Below, one piece after another: positions 43,014 to 55,993 of a stretch of 64,000 nucleotides of DNA. The position numbers and the translations under genes are program-made. How positions within the stretch are numbered: the first letter of the stretch is position 1; each line of letters opens with the position of its first letter. The notes under the pieces were generated by a model, which ran no database searches, had not been told where the DNA came from, and saw only the letters and a list, made by a program, of their open reading frames with translations. Source of the stretch: Allolobophora icterica (lineage: Eukaryota > Annelida > Clitellata > Crassiclitellata > Lumbricidae); the NCBI GenBank assembly GCA_963556255.1, contig OY744616.1, forward strand, positions 1,763,110 to 1,827,109. Reading direction: 5' to 3'.

Positions 43014-43925
43014 AGGGGTTTCCAGAGAGTAGGCCTAGTCCAAAAAAGTTCGAGTCCGGTTATCATTATATAATTTATTCCAAGATAATATTGAACAGCA
43101 CCTAGAATGTTGAGAATTTATCAAAATATTTGACCTCATCATGATCTCTATAGGCTAATATGGGAATCCACTAATCGACTCGGCTCAATTGATTGGTGAA
43201 TTGGAATAGATCTCACGAAGATCGACATAAATTTCTTCACCTACGTTCTCTTCTAGTAGACCCGCGTCTTAGGCACTTTTTCTCTCTGCTGATATAGGCC
43301 TAGTATTGTGGAGGCCATAATTGTGTTAAAACAGGTCACAACTTATATGCTATTGAATTACAAGTTTCGGGCAATGAAAATTTCATAAACTCACTGATAT
43401 GTATTAATAGTACTGGATTGATAAAGCTTCAGTCATTGGCAATTGGCCGACGGCGAATCAGAAGGTCAGGGAAGACAGTTTTCGTTGACGTATAATTAAG
43501 CAACGAAATCATATAATACTTTATATTTAACGATATTTCTAAAATTTAATTAGGGCCTACAATGGATTTATGGGTAAAGTATTTTAAATAATTAAAAAGT
43601 TTTAAAAAATGTCAACAAGTCTTCTGTCGTCTGCTCTGTTTTTCCCATGGTTTACCCTGACTGAGCGATAATCCGAACTTTCAGAGCCCATTAGCTATCC
43701 AGTAACTATTAATACATATCAATTGTGCGCAACCAAGCCCAAGTCGACGCGTTGTCATCTTTTACAAAAAGTGAATAAATTTACCCATTTACAAATATAT
43801 TCACAGGTGTTCGTATATCAGGTTATTTTATATATTATGTAAGGTTTAAAATTAGAAAGTTTGCTGCTTGTACGCATAACTTGAACAATGCAGTTGTTTG
43901 TTGCTTCTTATTGACTCCACTATCA
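43014..43925. other. Unit spacer with a repeat shared with 20925-21175
   Basis: 43105-43370 repeats the segment seen at 20925-21175. 43371-43925 has no recognised content apart from GGGCCTA motifs and AT-rich sequence. Confidence 0.55.
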
Positions 43926-44190
43926 GTGGATAAACTTATCTGCTTTACGCCTCATTTTGACACCTCTTGCGCAAAATAAATTTTCCTTGTGACGCAAAGA
44001 TCACAAAACTATGACGTCACTACTTTAGCGAAATTGTACAAGGTAAGATTCAAATCTACAGTTTACAAAATTACAACTAAATTACAGTTTGGACTGACTA
44101 AAGTCAGTGAAGTTTCACAAATCTCTCAACTCATTTTTGCCTTTCTGCAGAATGTTCAATTATTATCAGTGGAAAGTTCCACTATTAGCC
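43926..44190 (+). promoter_or_regulatory. Conserved 5' block of zinc-finger unit copy 5
   Basis: It contains TTTTGACACCTCTTGC, CRE-like TGACGTCA (44012-44019), TTTAGCG and a strong donor-like ACAAG|GTAAGA with GT at 44043-44044. CAAAATTACAACT and ATTTTTGCCTT follow as in the other units. Confidence 0.6.
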
Positions 44191-44362
44191 TACCAGCCCC
44201 TGTAGGCTTAGCCTGTTCTAATGTTTGCCTCTACGACGTCTACGTCGTAAATTTGAACACAGCAAAATAATCTTTAAAATTGCTTCCTCGTGTGAAATAT
44301 TTGAAGAAATATTCTGCAACCTTAATATATCACTTTCAATGGCTTTACATCTGGAGTGTAGG

Positions 44363-44715
44363 CAGGGCTGTAGTCGAGCGTATTATACGCGGCTATACAG
44401 CGTATACTAACCTCTAGAGAAATTTGAGAGCGTATACTCATGGCTGTAGACGAGGGTATACGCGGGTATACAGCGTATACTTACCTCTGTAGATGAATTT
44501 TTTAGAAAAAGAGAGGTTTCAAAGGTTTTTAGGGCGAATGACTTAAAAAAAAAGGTCATCAACTTTTTCAGAGACAAAATCGTAAAAAGTCTGAAATTTT
44601 CTGAGAATTGGTGAAAAGTCTGAAATTTTTCCTTAAAAAAGGTCTTCAAATTTTTTTTTACGCCGCTGGTCACCGGTAGCGTATACTCACCTCAAATTTT
44701 ACCACTACAGCCCTG
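44363..44715. mobile_element. hAT-type MITE (353 bp), CAGGGCTGTAG ends
   Basis: The termini CAGGGCTGTAGTCGAGCG and, inverted, CAGGGCTGTAGTGGTAAAAT are flanked by the perfect 8-bp duplication AGTGTAGG (44355-44362, 44716-44723). The left part holds two tandem units with GCGTATACT and ACCTCTNNAGA-like sequence. The centre is T-rich and imperfectly palindromic. It is related to 8956-9180. Confidence 0.9.
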
Positions 44716-44819
44716 AGTGTAGGGCCTAGTTAGAATCATTCATTTCGTATGACTGTCTACGTTGTGGCTTCTCACGTGTTTCTTATAGGGCCTATTATAA
44801 ATCAATTACAGGCATAGGC

Positions 44820-44980
44820 CCTAGTTCGAGAATTCGCATTTTACGAATTTTACGAATTGTAAAAATTCACGAATTTTTACGAATTTTAAAGTTGCAGTTT
44901 TAAAATTCGTTAAAATTCGTGAAATAATAAAATAATAGAATTCTTCGCCATGGCAACGAATTTTATTATTTGTTTACTTT
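44820..44980. repeat. AT-rich repeat of ACGAATTTT units
   Basis: The unit (T)ACGAATTTTA recurs about eight times in both orientations, so the stretch can fold on itself. No target duplication was found. It is possibly an old palindromic MITE. Confidence 0.5.
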
Positions 44981-45260
44981 TCAACTTTTTAAGCAAGTAA
45001 ATGTCAATTAATGTCATAGGCAATCAATCAATCAGCCGTAAACGATAGCTGACTAGCTAATACTATCCTCTTTGTTTCAAACTGTGTGCCATTTACACTC
45101 CGTTGCTTTGAATTGATCAATAAGCAAGTCGAAAGTTTCACACAATTGCCATTTATTTCTTAAAATTAAATTTAAAGTAGATATAAATGAGACATTCGGT
45201 TTCTTAAATTGGCATCAAGCATTATTGAATGCATGATTCATGAAATTTACTTAATATAAC

Positions 45261-45442
45261 CAGAGACGGACCTAACTTTTTTGGTCTCTGAAGTTAAAAC
45301 TGTTATGGGGCCCTGTAAAAATAGACACGGAACACCCTATATATCTACAGTCCGAGTCGCTTCCGAAGCTGAAGCCCGGGGCTCTGAATGTTCAGTTTGA
45401 GCTTCATTGGTTTCATAGTATATAATTATATATGCGTCACTG
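45261..45442. mobile_element. hAT-type MITE (182 bp)
   Basis: The ends CAGAGACGGACC and, inverted, CAGTGACGCATA are short and imperfect. The 8-bp duplication AATATAAC is perfect (45253-45260, 45443-45450). Confidence 0.75.
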
Positions 45443-45450
45443 AATATAAC

Positions 45451-46074
45451 CATCTACTCGTGTAGAAGAAGTTCGCAAAACCTGGAGTGTCAGTGATTCC
45501 ATACACTGAATGTCGGTTTTTTCCAAGGCACCATACTTTTTCGAGTTATCTTAGGCCACAATGCAGTACCTTATAATGCTTATGAAAAAGGACGAGTCAA
45601 AGGGGGAATTGCGGCTATAGACCATTTGAATTTAGAAAGCCAGTTCGAAGAATGAAAAAATACTTGTGCAAGAGTTGGTCCGAAAGGCCACTCCAGCTAT
45701 GTTCTCGGACAATAGGACATGAACAGGAGTGATCGTAATGGTAATCTCCAATTTTCTATAGCACCACTGTAAAGATAAGTGCAGAGAACCATCTTATTCA
45801 CTAGCGCTGACCATTGGATCCACCCTTGTTTCCAACTCACTCTGTGTTTCTTCTACATAGGCCCTAATATGCACCTAGAATCCCTTTCGGCCCTCCATAC
45901 CTGTTACCTATTACCTTCAATCCCGTCTGGATACAGCAAAACATTGTCTTTTGCACAGGATGGAATTTTTATCATCTGGATTTTTAGGAAATAGGCCCTA
46001 GCAGGGGTTGGAGGGCATTGAAAATATCTCCATTCCCTTGTTCTCTCAGAGCGCTTCGTTCAATACCTAAACTG
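45451..46074. other. Spacer with a faint L2 3' end
   Basis: 45735-45825 resembles the L2 3' end at 7370-7460 in minus orientation (GTAATCTCCAA, TATAGCACCACT, TTCACTAGCGCT). Nothing else was recognised. Confidence 0.4.
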
Positions 46075-46313
46075 CTGAGATGAAAAGTAGGTTACTGCTG
46101 CTGATTGGGCCAAGAGTCTCAAACGCTAACGGGCAAAGTGGAATTATTAATGGTATTTTTAGACTGTTATTTTTCCTATTGTTATTTTTATTAATATTAT
46201 GTTGTTATTATTATTTTTTTTTCCCGAGGTACATGTAATCCCTCAGGAGTATAAAAAAATTATGCTAGGAGCTGTTGTTGAATGTCTGAAAAATCAGGCC
46301 TCGTCCTCCGCAA

Positions 46314-46386
<73 letters not shown>

Positions 46387-46485
46387 TATCCGAGGTATTT
46401 ATGATCCCTCAGGTGATCAAAATAATTATTTTGATCACCTGATAATAATTATTATCAAAATAATAATAATGATAAAATAGTAATA

Positions 46486-46521
<36 letters not shown>

Positions 46522-46986
46522 TTCTCAGCATTTCACATATGTATAGCGCTATAGAAATGTCTTGAGAGTAAAAGAAGCTTCTGGAACGCACCTTCTAAGA
46601 TTTCAGCTTTTCGCTTCGTGAATGTGCTACAGAAAGCAGATGCTTTGAAGAGCTGATTTATTATTATGTAATAATTATAATAGATTAACGGATTCACTCA
46701 ATCAATCCGCTTAACCATATCTTGCTATTTCCTTAATAACTCAGTCGTTAGATATCAATTGCCAGATAATTTCTATTATAACTGCCTGCTAAGACTGGTT
46801 ACAATATCAAAAGCATGGTTCTGAATATCTTTCATGGTGACATGAAAATGAGTATTCGATATTTGCCTTTTTGAACTGTTCTGAATTAGTTATAGGTACT
46901 TTATTCTATTTGCTTTCAGATGTTACCTATCGTTCAACTTTCCAGATAAGCCGTTAATTCAGAACTTTCTGTTTGTTCTCCACAGC
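46075..46986 (+). other. 5' region of copy 5 with (ATT)n and a perfect palindrome
   Basis: GAGATGAAAAGTAGG, GCTGCTGATTGGGCCAAGAG and GGGCAAAGTGGAATTATTA match the other units. (ATT)n runs lie at 46313-46386 and 46488-46521. A 32-bp perfect palindrome lies between them (46410-46441). It continues with TTTCTCAGCATTTCAC, CCGCTTAACCATA and the acceptor-like TTTGCTTTCAG|ATG near 46919. The second acceptor (CTCCACAG, ending 46985) is cut from its exon by element B. Confidence 0.6.
46410..46441. repeat. 32-bp perfect palindrome without loop
   Basis: CAGGTGATCAAAATAA is followed at once by its exact reverse complement. Confidence 0.95.
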
Positions 46987-47606
46987 GGTAAACGTACGCT
47001 TTAGCGTAATTAATTATTGGCAGGATTTCGAAAAAATGAATAGCGTAAATAATTATTTCATCCACCTTCCGGCTTCTAGTTAAGTTTTAATATTACACGT
47101 TTTAACCGTTCATCCATCCAGCTTCCAGTTTTAGCTGATTTTCATCGCACATCCAGCTTTTATTTTAAGTTTTACTATGAAATGTTTTCATCGCTCATCC
47201 ACGGCAATGATATCGGCGTTAAACGATTATAGTTTCATCGCAATTCCAAATTCCAGTTTCCGTTTTATTATGTAATATTTTCATCATTTATCCAGCATCT
47301 AGTTTCAATAATATTTTCATCAATCATCCAACTTCTAGTTTGAGTTATATTTTCATCAGTCATCACAATATCCACTATAAGAGTTAAAGCACCTAAAGTG
47401 GAGGATTACCTTCGCACATCCAGCTTCTCGTTTGATCTCCATTCATCGCTCAGCCAGCTTTCAGTTTGACTTCTATTTTCATCGCTCATCCAGCTTCCAG
47501 TTTGATTTCTATTTTCATCGTTCATCCAGCTTCCAATAATTAATTACGCTACAGCGAACGTGGACATTTCGTCAAATAATTAATTACGCTAAAACGTACG
47601 TTTACC
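46987..47606. mobile_element. Minisatellite-cored TIR element B, inserted at the copy 5 splice acceptor
   Basis: The ends GGTAAACGTACGCTTTAGCG and, inverted, GGTAAACGTACGTTTTAGCG agree over about 32 bp with one difference. A degenerate second copy of each end lies just inside. The interior is tandem units with CATCGCTCATCCAGCTTCCA and GTTTGATTTCTATTTT. These are the reverse complement of the core of element A in type. Flanks CTCCACAG and CTTCAGAG (6 of 8 matching) may be the decayed duplication. Confidence 0.8.
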
Positions 47607-47672
47607 CTTCAGAGCTTCTGAAGCAGGGAAAATATATACCTTTGCTTGGTGTGTCAGAAAACAGTCTCATAA

Positions 47673-49247
<1,575 letters not shown>

Positions 49248-49447
49248 CAAAACATTTCCCAATCTTCAAACTTGAAACATCACGGGAATACCCATTCTAT
49301 GGAGACACCATAAGTGGCTTGTGTATAAAAGACATTTTCGAAATAAAAATCATGTTAGAATTCAAACTGGAGAAAAGTAAAGCCAATGCCAGTTATGGTA
49401 TAGAAAATTCTCATGTAATTCTGTTCTGCGGGTTCTCAAAAGAACCC

Positions 49448-49728
49448 GGTTCTATGGGGTTCTAGGAATTTTCGCCCCCGGAAGATTCTCCCCCGGAAGT
49501 TTCGCCCCCGACATTTCGCCCCCGGGAAGTTTCGCCCCCGTCGATCCAGCTTCTAGACTTAGTTACATTTTCATCATAAATCCAGTTTCTAGTCTTCTAG
49601 TTACATTTTCATCGCTAATCCAGCTTCTAGTCTTAGTTACATTTTCATCATGGATCCCGGAGGCGAAACTTCCTCGGGGGCGAATCTTCCAGGGGCGATT
49701 CTTCCGGGGGCGAAATTTCCGTATCCCG
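49448..49728. mobile_element. Minisatellite-cored TIR element C with TTTCGCCCCCG arrays
   Basis: The flanks AAGAACCC (49440-49447) and TAGAACCC (49729-49736) differ at one base. Each end is an array of TTTCGCCCCCGG(AAG), in inverted orientation. The centre has three units of CCAGCTTCTAGTCTTAGTTA followed by CATTTTCATC, the same minisatellite as in elements A, B and D. The uninterrupted target is seen at 58500-58525 in copy 6. Confidence 0.8.
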
Positions 49729-49987
49729 TAGAACCCATACTAGACTGGAACCATTATAAGTTCCAGTAATGTCAAACAACAGTAATCATGTGTATTATAT
49801 CTAAGCCTGTATAATTCCATTCTCATATGGGCTTCATATGTCCTGCATGTGATATCAGAAGAACATATGACTTCCATATGAGAATATTGTCATATCTATG
49901 CCAGTTAGGGCCATAATTTCCTTCAGAATTTAGTGATTTCTAAACTCTCATGAGACTTAATACTGGAGAAACCTTTCCTGTGCCATT

Positions 49988-49995
49988 TAGGCCTA
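49988..49995. other. TA-footprint-like insertion, TAGGCCTA
   Basis: Copy 5 reads GCCATTTA-GGCCTA-TACCTCAACC. Copy 4 reads GCCATTTATGCCTGAAGC (near 36180). Alignment on both sides is restored only when GGCCTA is removed. Confidence 0.8.
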
Positions 49996-50411
49996 TACCT
50001 CAACCAGTTCGTAGAATCTCTTTTTTCGTGACTTACTTGAGAACTCATATTGGAAAGGATCCAGTTTGTAGAAATTGGTTCGTCCATTCTTCTGGTCTAT
50101 GGGGCATGCTAGAATTCATGCTAGATATCAAACTTGCTCATGCCAGTTTTTAGGCACAAAACAGGTAATATAAATATCTAAAGAGAAACAAGATAACACA
50201 TACTGAAGAGAAGTAATAGCTTTGTCGGTCAGGAAACATTCGAATGTACTACAAACGTGACAAGACATGAAAACACCCGTACTAGAGAGAAAATACTTAC
50301 ATGTTAGGTTGATAAACAACATGTCCTCATCTTAAAGTCTACAGAATCATGTTAGAATCAATTATACTAGTTCCAGTTATGCCGGACAGTTTCACGAGGG
50401 AACCCACTTAA

Positions 50412-51252
50412 CCCTCGAGTGCCCAAGCTATTTTTTGGTACACGAATGCCCAACGGGGGGGGGGGTCCGACCGGACCCCAATGTTTTCATTGTGATATAT
50501 GGAGAACGGATTGGAATATTTTAACGGGATTTGGCTTGTTATAATCCAAATTCAATTTGCAATCGACTGATATATGGTATTTCACAATAGCGCCACCTAG
50601 TGAAACTTTATTTGAACTTTAATAGGGGCCCTACTCTTTTGTAGTTTCTTTGCAATTTCGGGATTTTTCGCATGTATTCAATTGTACGCATGTAGCTGTT
50701 CCCTGGTTGTGGGGTACAGGATTGGAATATTTTAACGGGATTTGGCTTGTTATAATCCAAATTCAATTTTCATTCGATTGATACATGGTATTTTACAATA
50801 ACTTGCGCTAAAAATTTATTTCTGGGTTGGTAAACCATATGCCAGTATGACCACCAGCCGCATATCTTGGGGTGTCCTTGGTATATGCTATGGTTGTGGG
50901 GTACAGGAATGGGATATTTTAACGGGATTTGGCTTGTTATAATCCAAATTCAATTTGCAATCGACTGATATATGGTATTTCACAATGACGTGCGTTAAAA
51001 TAATTTATTTCTGGGTTGGCAAACTATATGCCAGTATGACCATCAGCCGCATATCTTGGGGGTATCCTTGGTATATGCTATGGTTGTGGGCTACAGGGTG
51101 GTTGTATATTCACGCAAAATATAACATACGAAGCCCAATTGAATGCTTTAGGATGTCCTAAAAGCATTTCTACAATTTCGTAGCCGTTCTAAAGTTATCC
51201 GTGAAAAGCGGGTCTGGGGTCCGGTCGGACCCCCCCCTTGGGCATTCGAGGG
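50412..51252. mobile_element. piggyBac-type MITE (841 bp)
   Basis: The ends CCCTCGAGTGCCCAA and, inverted, CCCTCGAATGCCCAA lie exactly at TTAA (50408-50411, 51253-51256). Just inside both ends is the self-complementary GGGGTCCG(A/G)(C/T)CGGACCCC. The interior is three to four tandem copies of a roughly 190-bp unit with AACGGGATTTGGCTTGTTAT and GATATATGGTATTTCACAAT. TTAA targets plus CCCT ends are diagnostic of piggyBac-like elements. No transposase is present. Confidence 0.88.
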
Positions 51253-51658
51253 TTAAAAAGCCAGACAAAATCTTACAATTTAATGAAAATTTTCTATCTG
51301 TTGAGAGTTGAAAATCGTGTTAGTGGATTGTTATAGGTGCTGAATATGTGATGGTGTATTTAGTGAAGAGAAAGCATTTTTCAAGTACTGTTGCAGAGAG
51401 ATTTACAACTCTCCGTGTTTCTCACACAGTACAGTCTCAACCGGAAAAGAGTTTGACAGGATAATGCAAACCGAGAAACTCCGCAATGATATTTGATCGA
51501 AAGAAATTATCTGAAATATATGAACACGCTTTACGTTCAATATTCGAAGCATCTCGACACCTAGCATGGTGCAGAATTTTAAGTTCATGAATGCACAGTA
51601 ATACACAAATGACTTTATGCCCATTAATATTTTTTATCAAAATTGAAGAGCTTTTAAG

Positions 51659-51666
51659 TAGGCCTA
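51659..51666. other. TA-footprint-like insertion, TAGGCCTA
   Basis: Copy 5 reads TTTAAGTA-GGCCTA-CACAATG. Copy 3 reads TTTAAGTACAAAAGC (near 27823). Confidence 0.75.
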
Positions 51667-52131
51667 CACAATGTTTGTGTTCAGGAGCTGTTGGTAAACT
51701 TTCTGATGTTTTAGGAGCATTTTTAATTCGATTGATTGTGTGTTAAAGTAAGCACTTCAACTACACTGAGCTACTTTGTTCTTGAATGATATGCTTTGTA
51801 TGAAGAAGGATCTTCATGGTTGCTTTTTACTCATCCCTTTGTTACTTTTACCAATTTCGCTCACGAACAGAGATCTTTTTCTTATATTATTATCTGGCTT
51901 ATTGTTTTTAAACTCATTTTAAATTTTAGTTATGAGTAATTATGTTTGAATGTACTGTTTGGGTATGTTTTGCATTTAAAAAATTTGTTCGGTTAAGGTG
52001 GACAATTGAACCACAATGACTATTATTTTAGTTTTATGATACTTTTTCAGTGATCAAGGATCCTGTTTCTTTTTTATTGGTGTTTACTCGCTTAAAATTA
52101 ACTGTAACTGTAGATTAGTGCACTATCAAGG

Positions 52132-52139
52132 TAGGCCTA
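52132..52139. other. TA-footprint-like insertion, TAGGCCTA
   Basis: Copy 5 reads CAAGGTA-GGCCTA-CTTTAGGGGA. Copy 2 reads CAAGGCAATGTAGGGGA (near 19115). Confidence 0.7.
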
Positions 52140-52739
52140 CTTTAGGGGATAATTTCACACAAAATCAGCAGCTATGGTACAACTGAAATGTCTTGGCAAA
52201 TTAACTTTGTTTAACCTCACTCTGTTTTTAACAGCAACTTAACTATTAGTGACATTGCATCCATGCACAGCCATTCGAAGACATGTCCGCAGTGAATAAG
52301 AGCTGTCCTTAGCATTGACCCGGCGTAAGCTCCTATATGCAGTGAGCTTGATTTAACCTCTGGGTAGCGCCTTTACATTTTTCGTGATATATTTATAATC
52401 TTTCCGTTCATCAGCCTCGTTACAAAATGTACTTATATTCTTCTGAGAATGGTTACTCTTCTCATTTAAAGGCCAAGCTCGATCTCTAAAATTCTCCGGA
52501 GAAACCGCATGAACCCCGACCCTTGTAGGCGTGACTAATAGAGATCTGTTTGCCAATGAGCATCTGCTTCAACTTGTTGACAGGTTTAGCCGCTGATATA
52601 GATAGCTATAGGGCCGCCTGCTGAGCTAGACTGAGGAACTGTCAAGCCGACGAGTCAAAAGTTATGTAATACAACTTGTCCAGCGACCTGCGTGAAGCCC
52701 CTGAACAGACTGCTGTAAACATGTACATCGTCCCTTTGC

Positions 52740-53259
52740 ACTGAGTAAGGGGCCAATCCTGAACCTCCTCTGATTGGAACGGTCACTATGAGCAGAGATA
52801 GAGAACAGCTGCTGTTTTACGTTGAGAGTAGACCAGACAGTGACTCGAGTCTCGGGTTGTTCCAGACGTGAAGTCGGCTGTAGCCAACCCGCCTGGCAAG
52901 AGAGTTAGCGTCCAGGCGGGTGTACACCACAATTGTATGTGTAATTTATGCAACGGAATGCATATTAAAGTTAGTATGGATACCTTGGCCGAACAGTGCT
53001 TCTGAAGAATAAATGTGTCTATGTGACACCTTTGAATCTTGACCTTCATGCATGAAACCTGCAGTCCGGTGCAATTCAACTCCTGTCAACGTCGACCAGA
53101 TAACTTGGCACGACGATTGACAGAGGTAAGCCACTAACATCCGAACGGTGATTGTAATTTTAGGTCTCAATCGAACATTCGTAAAAGCGCCACTCAACGA
53201 TTCAGATGCGCTCCCAACCGGTCAACGATTCAGATGCGCTCCCAACCGAAGTCAGTGGC
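52740..53259. repeat. Segment shared with 40395-41035
   Basis: See the partner. This copy has a 24-bp direct repeat of CAACGATTCAGATGCGCTCC followed by CAACCG at 53197-53245. Confidence 0.7.
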
Positions 53260-53411
53260 CAGAGGCGTCTATCCCCCCCCAAGTCATTGGAGCAACTTCT
53301 TCTTCCCTCCTCCCCCCCCCCGTTAATGGTGGGACACACGCTGACATCTCTTTCCCCATATTTCTTAGACGGAGCATTTGCTCCAAGGTTTCTATGGTGT
53401 AGACGCCTCTG
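53260..53411. mobile_element. hAT-type MITE, family of 39345
   Basis: The ends are CAGAGGCGTCTATCCCCC and, inverted, CAGAGGCGTCTACACCATAG. The flanks TCAGTGGC and GTTGTGGC agree only partly, so the duplication has decayed. Confidence 0.8.
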
Positions 53412-53491
53412 GTTGTGGCTCGTAGATTCGAACCCGCTTCTCTCCTCTGACTCCGAGGGCCCTGACCAGAGGCTTTCCCAACGCCACTGGA

Positions 53492-53822
53492 CATAGGCGT
53501 AATTTTTGGGGGTAGGCCTACGAGAGGTACCGTGCCCCCACTTTTTGGACTGAGGGGTAACATACCCGCACTTTTTAATTAAACAATGCCAATCAATATT
53601 TTATTAATGTACCTTCCCAGAGATCGCAGTCTCTGCCTTGCTTCGTGTATGTAGACAGTGTGAGGAGTATGTACCACAAAAAGACGAAAGCAGGCTACTT
53701 GTATTGACACAGACATTAGAGAATACTGGCACGGTAATATGTCCAAAATGGTCTTCATGCAAAAAGCGAAAGTGGAGAAGAAATTGGTACCCACCACCTT
53801 TTAGACCAAAGTTACGCCCCTG
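53492..53822. mobile_element. hAT-type MITE, family of 19305
   Basis: The ends CATAGGCGTAATTTTTGG and, inverted, CAGGGGCGTAACTTTGG share the interior CAATGCCAATCAATATTTTA with 19305-19501. The flanks CCACTGGA and CCTCTGGA (7 of 8) lie at 53484-53491 and 53823-53830. This copy is longer by about 130 bp. Confidence 0.8.
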
Positions 53823-53929
53823 CCTCTGGACCGATCTGCATGCATGGCCTTTTCTGGGGGTATCGACTACCTCCCAGACCCCATAACGTGCTCGCCATAT
53901 ATCCTACGGTAATTTCCTCAAGACTACTG

Positions 53930-54267
53930 GACATAGGCGTAACCCTACATCTGATTTGGCCAAGAGGCTCAAACGTTAACGGGCAAAGTGGAATTACTAC
54001 TGCTATTTTCATACTGTTATTGTTGCTATTGTTGTTATTTTTATTATTATGTTATTCTTATTTTAGTTATCATTGTTATTATTTTGTCAGCATTTCATAA
54101 ATATTAACTTCAGCGCTATAGAAATTGCTTGCCAATAAAAATAACGTCTGGAATGGCTTCTGCTAAATTTTCGATTAAGGGACTCTATCAATAAAATCAG
54201 CATAACCATTATCTTGCTGATTTAAGTCTTTAATAAATCGGTCGCTAGATATCCGTAGCTAGCTATG
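53930..54267 (+). other. 5' region of copy 6, left part
   Basis: It starts with another CATAGGCGTAACCCTAC fragment, then the unit-specific GGGCAAAGTGGAATTACTA, an ATT-rich stretch, TTTCATAAATATT, and CATAACCATTATCTTGCTG. The CRE-containing block seen in other units was not found upstream. It seems lost in the MITE-rich stretch at 53260-53930. Confidence 0.55.
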
Positions 54268-55988
54268 TAGTCCGACAGTTAAATAAAAATTTACATTGAA
54301 AGTTCAGAAAAATCCTGCCAAGAGTATAATGCCGGTATATGTTAGAGTAATAGTTTGTTTTGCTGTATTATAAATTATACTTGATTCGGATAACTCTTTG
54401 TCGGTATTTTTGCATATTTTTGTAGATGAGCGATAATATAGGTGTTTGTCTCCGTCAAGGATTTACCAAAGCGTTTTTGCCGAGGTGTTCGGGGTTTTCA
54501 TGTGTTTTTTTTGTATTTCACAGACCCTATTTCATTTCTTGTCATTTCCACCAACACGCTACATCGCTAGGATAATTTATTGTGGACGTTTGTTGTCTTA
54601 TGTCAAAAGGGTATTGCCAGAGGAGTATTATTTAATCGATAATTCCGTGTCTTGACTTTAGTACTGTAAGAAATGCAGGTAAAGCCCCTATAGTGATATG
54701 TATGATTTGCCAGAATAATATTGGAGACAATTTAGCTGTAGTGGTAAAGGGTATTGAAACACACGTAACCGTGTTGTGTCCTGGGTAAGCATGACTTATT
54801 GCCAGGGGCGTCTACACCATAGAAACCTTTGAGCAAATGCTCCATCCAAGAAATGGGGGAGGGGAGATCTGTCAGTGTGTGCCACCATTTGGGGGGGGGG
54901 CGAAGGAGAGGGGGAAGAAGAGGAGGGAAGAGGAAGTTGCTCCAATGACTTAGGGGGGATAGACGCCTCTGCTTATTGCAGATTATGTTGCACCATCCTA
55001 ATGTACAACAACAACTTCGCATGAAACTCTTGCGCCCTGGGTTTAGTTTGTCATGTGACGAAATTAGATAATACAAACGGTCAGCAATGCAAAACTGCCC
55101 CAGTGATGAAGCTGCCCATAGCATAGCTGATAATTTGTCAATAGTGCATTTTTTGCTGACAATGTTGATCACTATATTAGGATGCGTTATGGACTAAACA
55201 CGTTCCATGGATGGGTATAATTTCAGCCACTATCCTAACTGCTGGGGATTTGGTAATAAACAAGTTGTGTGTCGGCTTGAGAAACCTGCGCTAGCAGGTG
55301 AAGCTACCCGAAATAAATGCACTACTGTTCATTTCTTTGATAAATGCAATGAAAAGGGAGTTTCTTGCTTCGGTCCATTCGGTCCTTGCAGTGTCCAATA
55401 TAATTCTGCCTTCCATAATAGACTTAAGCAGTCTATGGCATGCTGCTGGTCTGTTGATAGAGGTTTACGCATTAGGTCACAGGTATTTAGGAGCTCCTTG
55501 ATCCTTGACCAAACTGGTCAGGATTTATGCAATATATATGTCAGGGACAGCACAGTGGTGTTGCAACTGTAGATATGCTGTCTATTGTAGATTTAAATCC
55601 CTCAGATAAAAACTGCATCTATTTTACGTTGGTTAATGTAATGAATGTTCAAAGCTATATTATGCAGCATTGCTACACCAAACATTACCAGCCACAGTAC
55701 ATCAAGGCTGTTTATAGTCTGGACTCCTCCCTTCTAGTCAATCAGGGTTTAGAGGTCACCATTCTACGGAAACTGCCCTCCTGTCCCTTCTCTCGGACAT
55801 ATATACTGCCATTGACAGGTCTCATTTAGGGGTAGCCATCTTTAGTTATGGGTAAAAAAATTTTTATACGTATGCGATACACATGTATAATTCTGATATT
55901 CATATTCTGTGCACATTTCCGGTTCTAACGATATATAACTTTTGCTTGGCAGGATTTTTCTAAGGTTCAGAAAAATTCAGGCGGACTA
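54268..55988. mobile_element. Unclassified 1.7-kb TIR element with decayed ORFs
   Basis: The outer ends share TAGTCCG, and a stronger inner match AGAAAAATCCTGCCAAG lies about 35 bp in from each side (54308 and the reverse near 55955). The body contains a 121-codon plus-strand frame (55207-55572) with several Cys (NCWGF, DKCNEKGVSC) and short frames before and after it (54446-54655, 55527-55829). I cannot assign a family. A hAT MITE (54803-54971) is nested inside. The element interrupts the intron-like region of copy 6. Confidence 0.5.
54803..54971. mobile_element. hAT-type MITE, family of 39345, opposite orientation
   Basis: The ends are CAGGGGCGTCTACACCATAG and, inverted, CAGAGGCGTCTATCCCCC. 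The perfect duplication is CTTATTGC (54795-54802, 54972-54979). It is nested in the TIR element 54268-55988. Confidence 0.9.
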
Positions 55989-55993
55989 ATGTC

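Larger units (their letters stand above)
49248..52500 (+). pseudogene. Fossil-finger 3' tail of copy 5
   Basis: It has the usual order of decayed fingers: AAACATTTCCC, GGAGACACC, CATTAGAATTC-like, then GGAGAAACCTTTCCTGTGCC at 49964, CCAGTTTGTAGAAATTGG and ACACCCGTACTAGAG. It is interrupted by element C (49448-49728) and a piggyBac-type MITE (50412-51252). The tail is recognisable to about 52470 (compare 19502-19665). 52501-52739 is unrecognised. Confidence 0.7.
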
